Below, piece by piece: positions 5,833 through 5,855 of a stretch of DNA of 5,855 nucleotides. The stretch spans positions 1 to 5,855 of the forward strand of contig CALPKD020000102.1 in assembly GCA_943324055.2 (NCBI GenBank). Direction: 5' to 3'. Within the stretch, counting starts at the first letter, position 1, and each line of letters starts with the position of its first letter. The notes beneath the pieces were generated by a model that saw only the letters and a program-made list of their open reading frames with translations, had not been told where the DNA came from and made no database searches. Origin of the DNA: Chitinophaga pinensis (GTDB lineage Bacteria > Bacteroidota > Bacteroidia > Chitinophagales > Chitinophagaceae). Position numbers and translations under genes: made by a program.

Positions 5833-5855
5833 AGCTAAAAATTGAAACACAAAAG

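Overview
The window looks like chromosomal DNA from an A+T-rich Bacteroidota, probably in the Sphingobacteriaceae/Chitinophagaceae range (genus not resolved). The grounds are a SusC/SusD outer-membrane nutrient-uptake pair, TAnnTTTG-type -7 promoter elements, and start codons preceded by A-rich leaders instead of Shine-Dalgarno sequences.

Layout. Bases 1-231 (+) are the last 76 codons of a class I/II PLP-dependent aminotransferase cut by the window edge. Bases 232-502 are a convergent intergenic region with an A/T-rich hairpin, a lone -7-like motif, a + strand intrinsic terminator (367-395) and a strong bidirectional terminator (447-482). On the minus strand, a SusC-like TonB-dependent transporter (5253-2017) is followed after 29 bases by a SusD-like surface lipoprotein (1987-503). 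The two form an operon that ends at the bidirectional terminator. Bases 5254-5670 are non-coding or only doubtfully coding. They hold the probable susC-like promoter (TAGATTTG on the minus strand), a perfect 6-3-6 palindrome where the -33 element should be, an A/T-rich block, and a degenerate array of about 20-21-bp direct repeats (roughly 5464-5646). A 54-codon cationic ORF overlaps the array on the + strand. Bases 5832-5671 (-) encode a 53-residue, very basic Lys/Gly/Ser/Thr-rich small protein that I do not recognise.

How it works together: the SusD-like lipoprotein should sit as a lid on the SusC-like barrel and deliver a ligand for TonB-powered import. No enzyme, sigma/anti-sigma pair or hybrid sensor lies in the window, so the substrate cannot be named. 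The transporter lacks the N-terminal STN signalling domain, so control by a FecI/FecR-type relay is not indicated. The coding content is ordinary for the phylum. The most interesting part is the repeat-bearing region upstream of the transporter, which could be a multi-site operator, the trace of a small heptad-patterned protein, or a decayed minisatellite. I see no clear evidence of a wholly new system.
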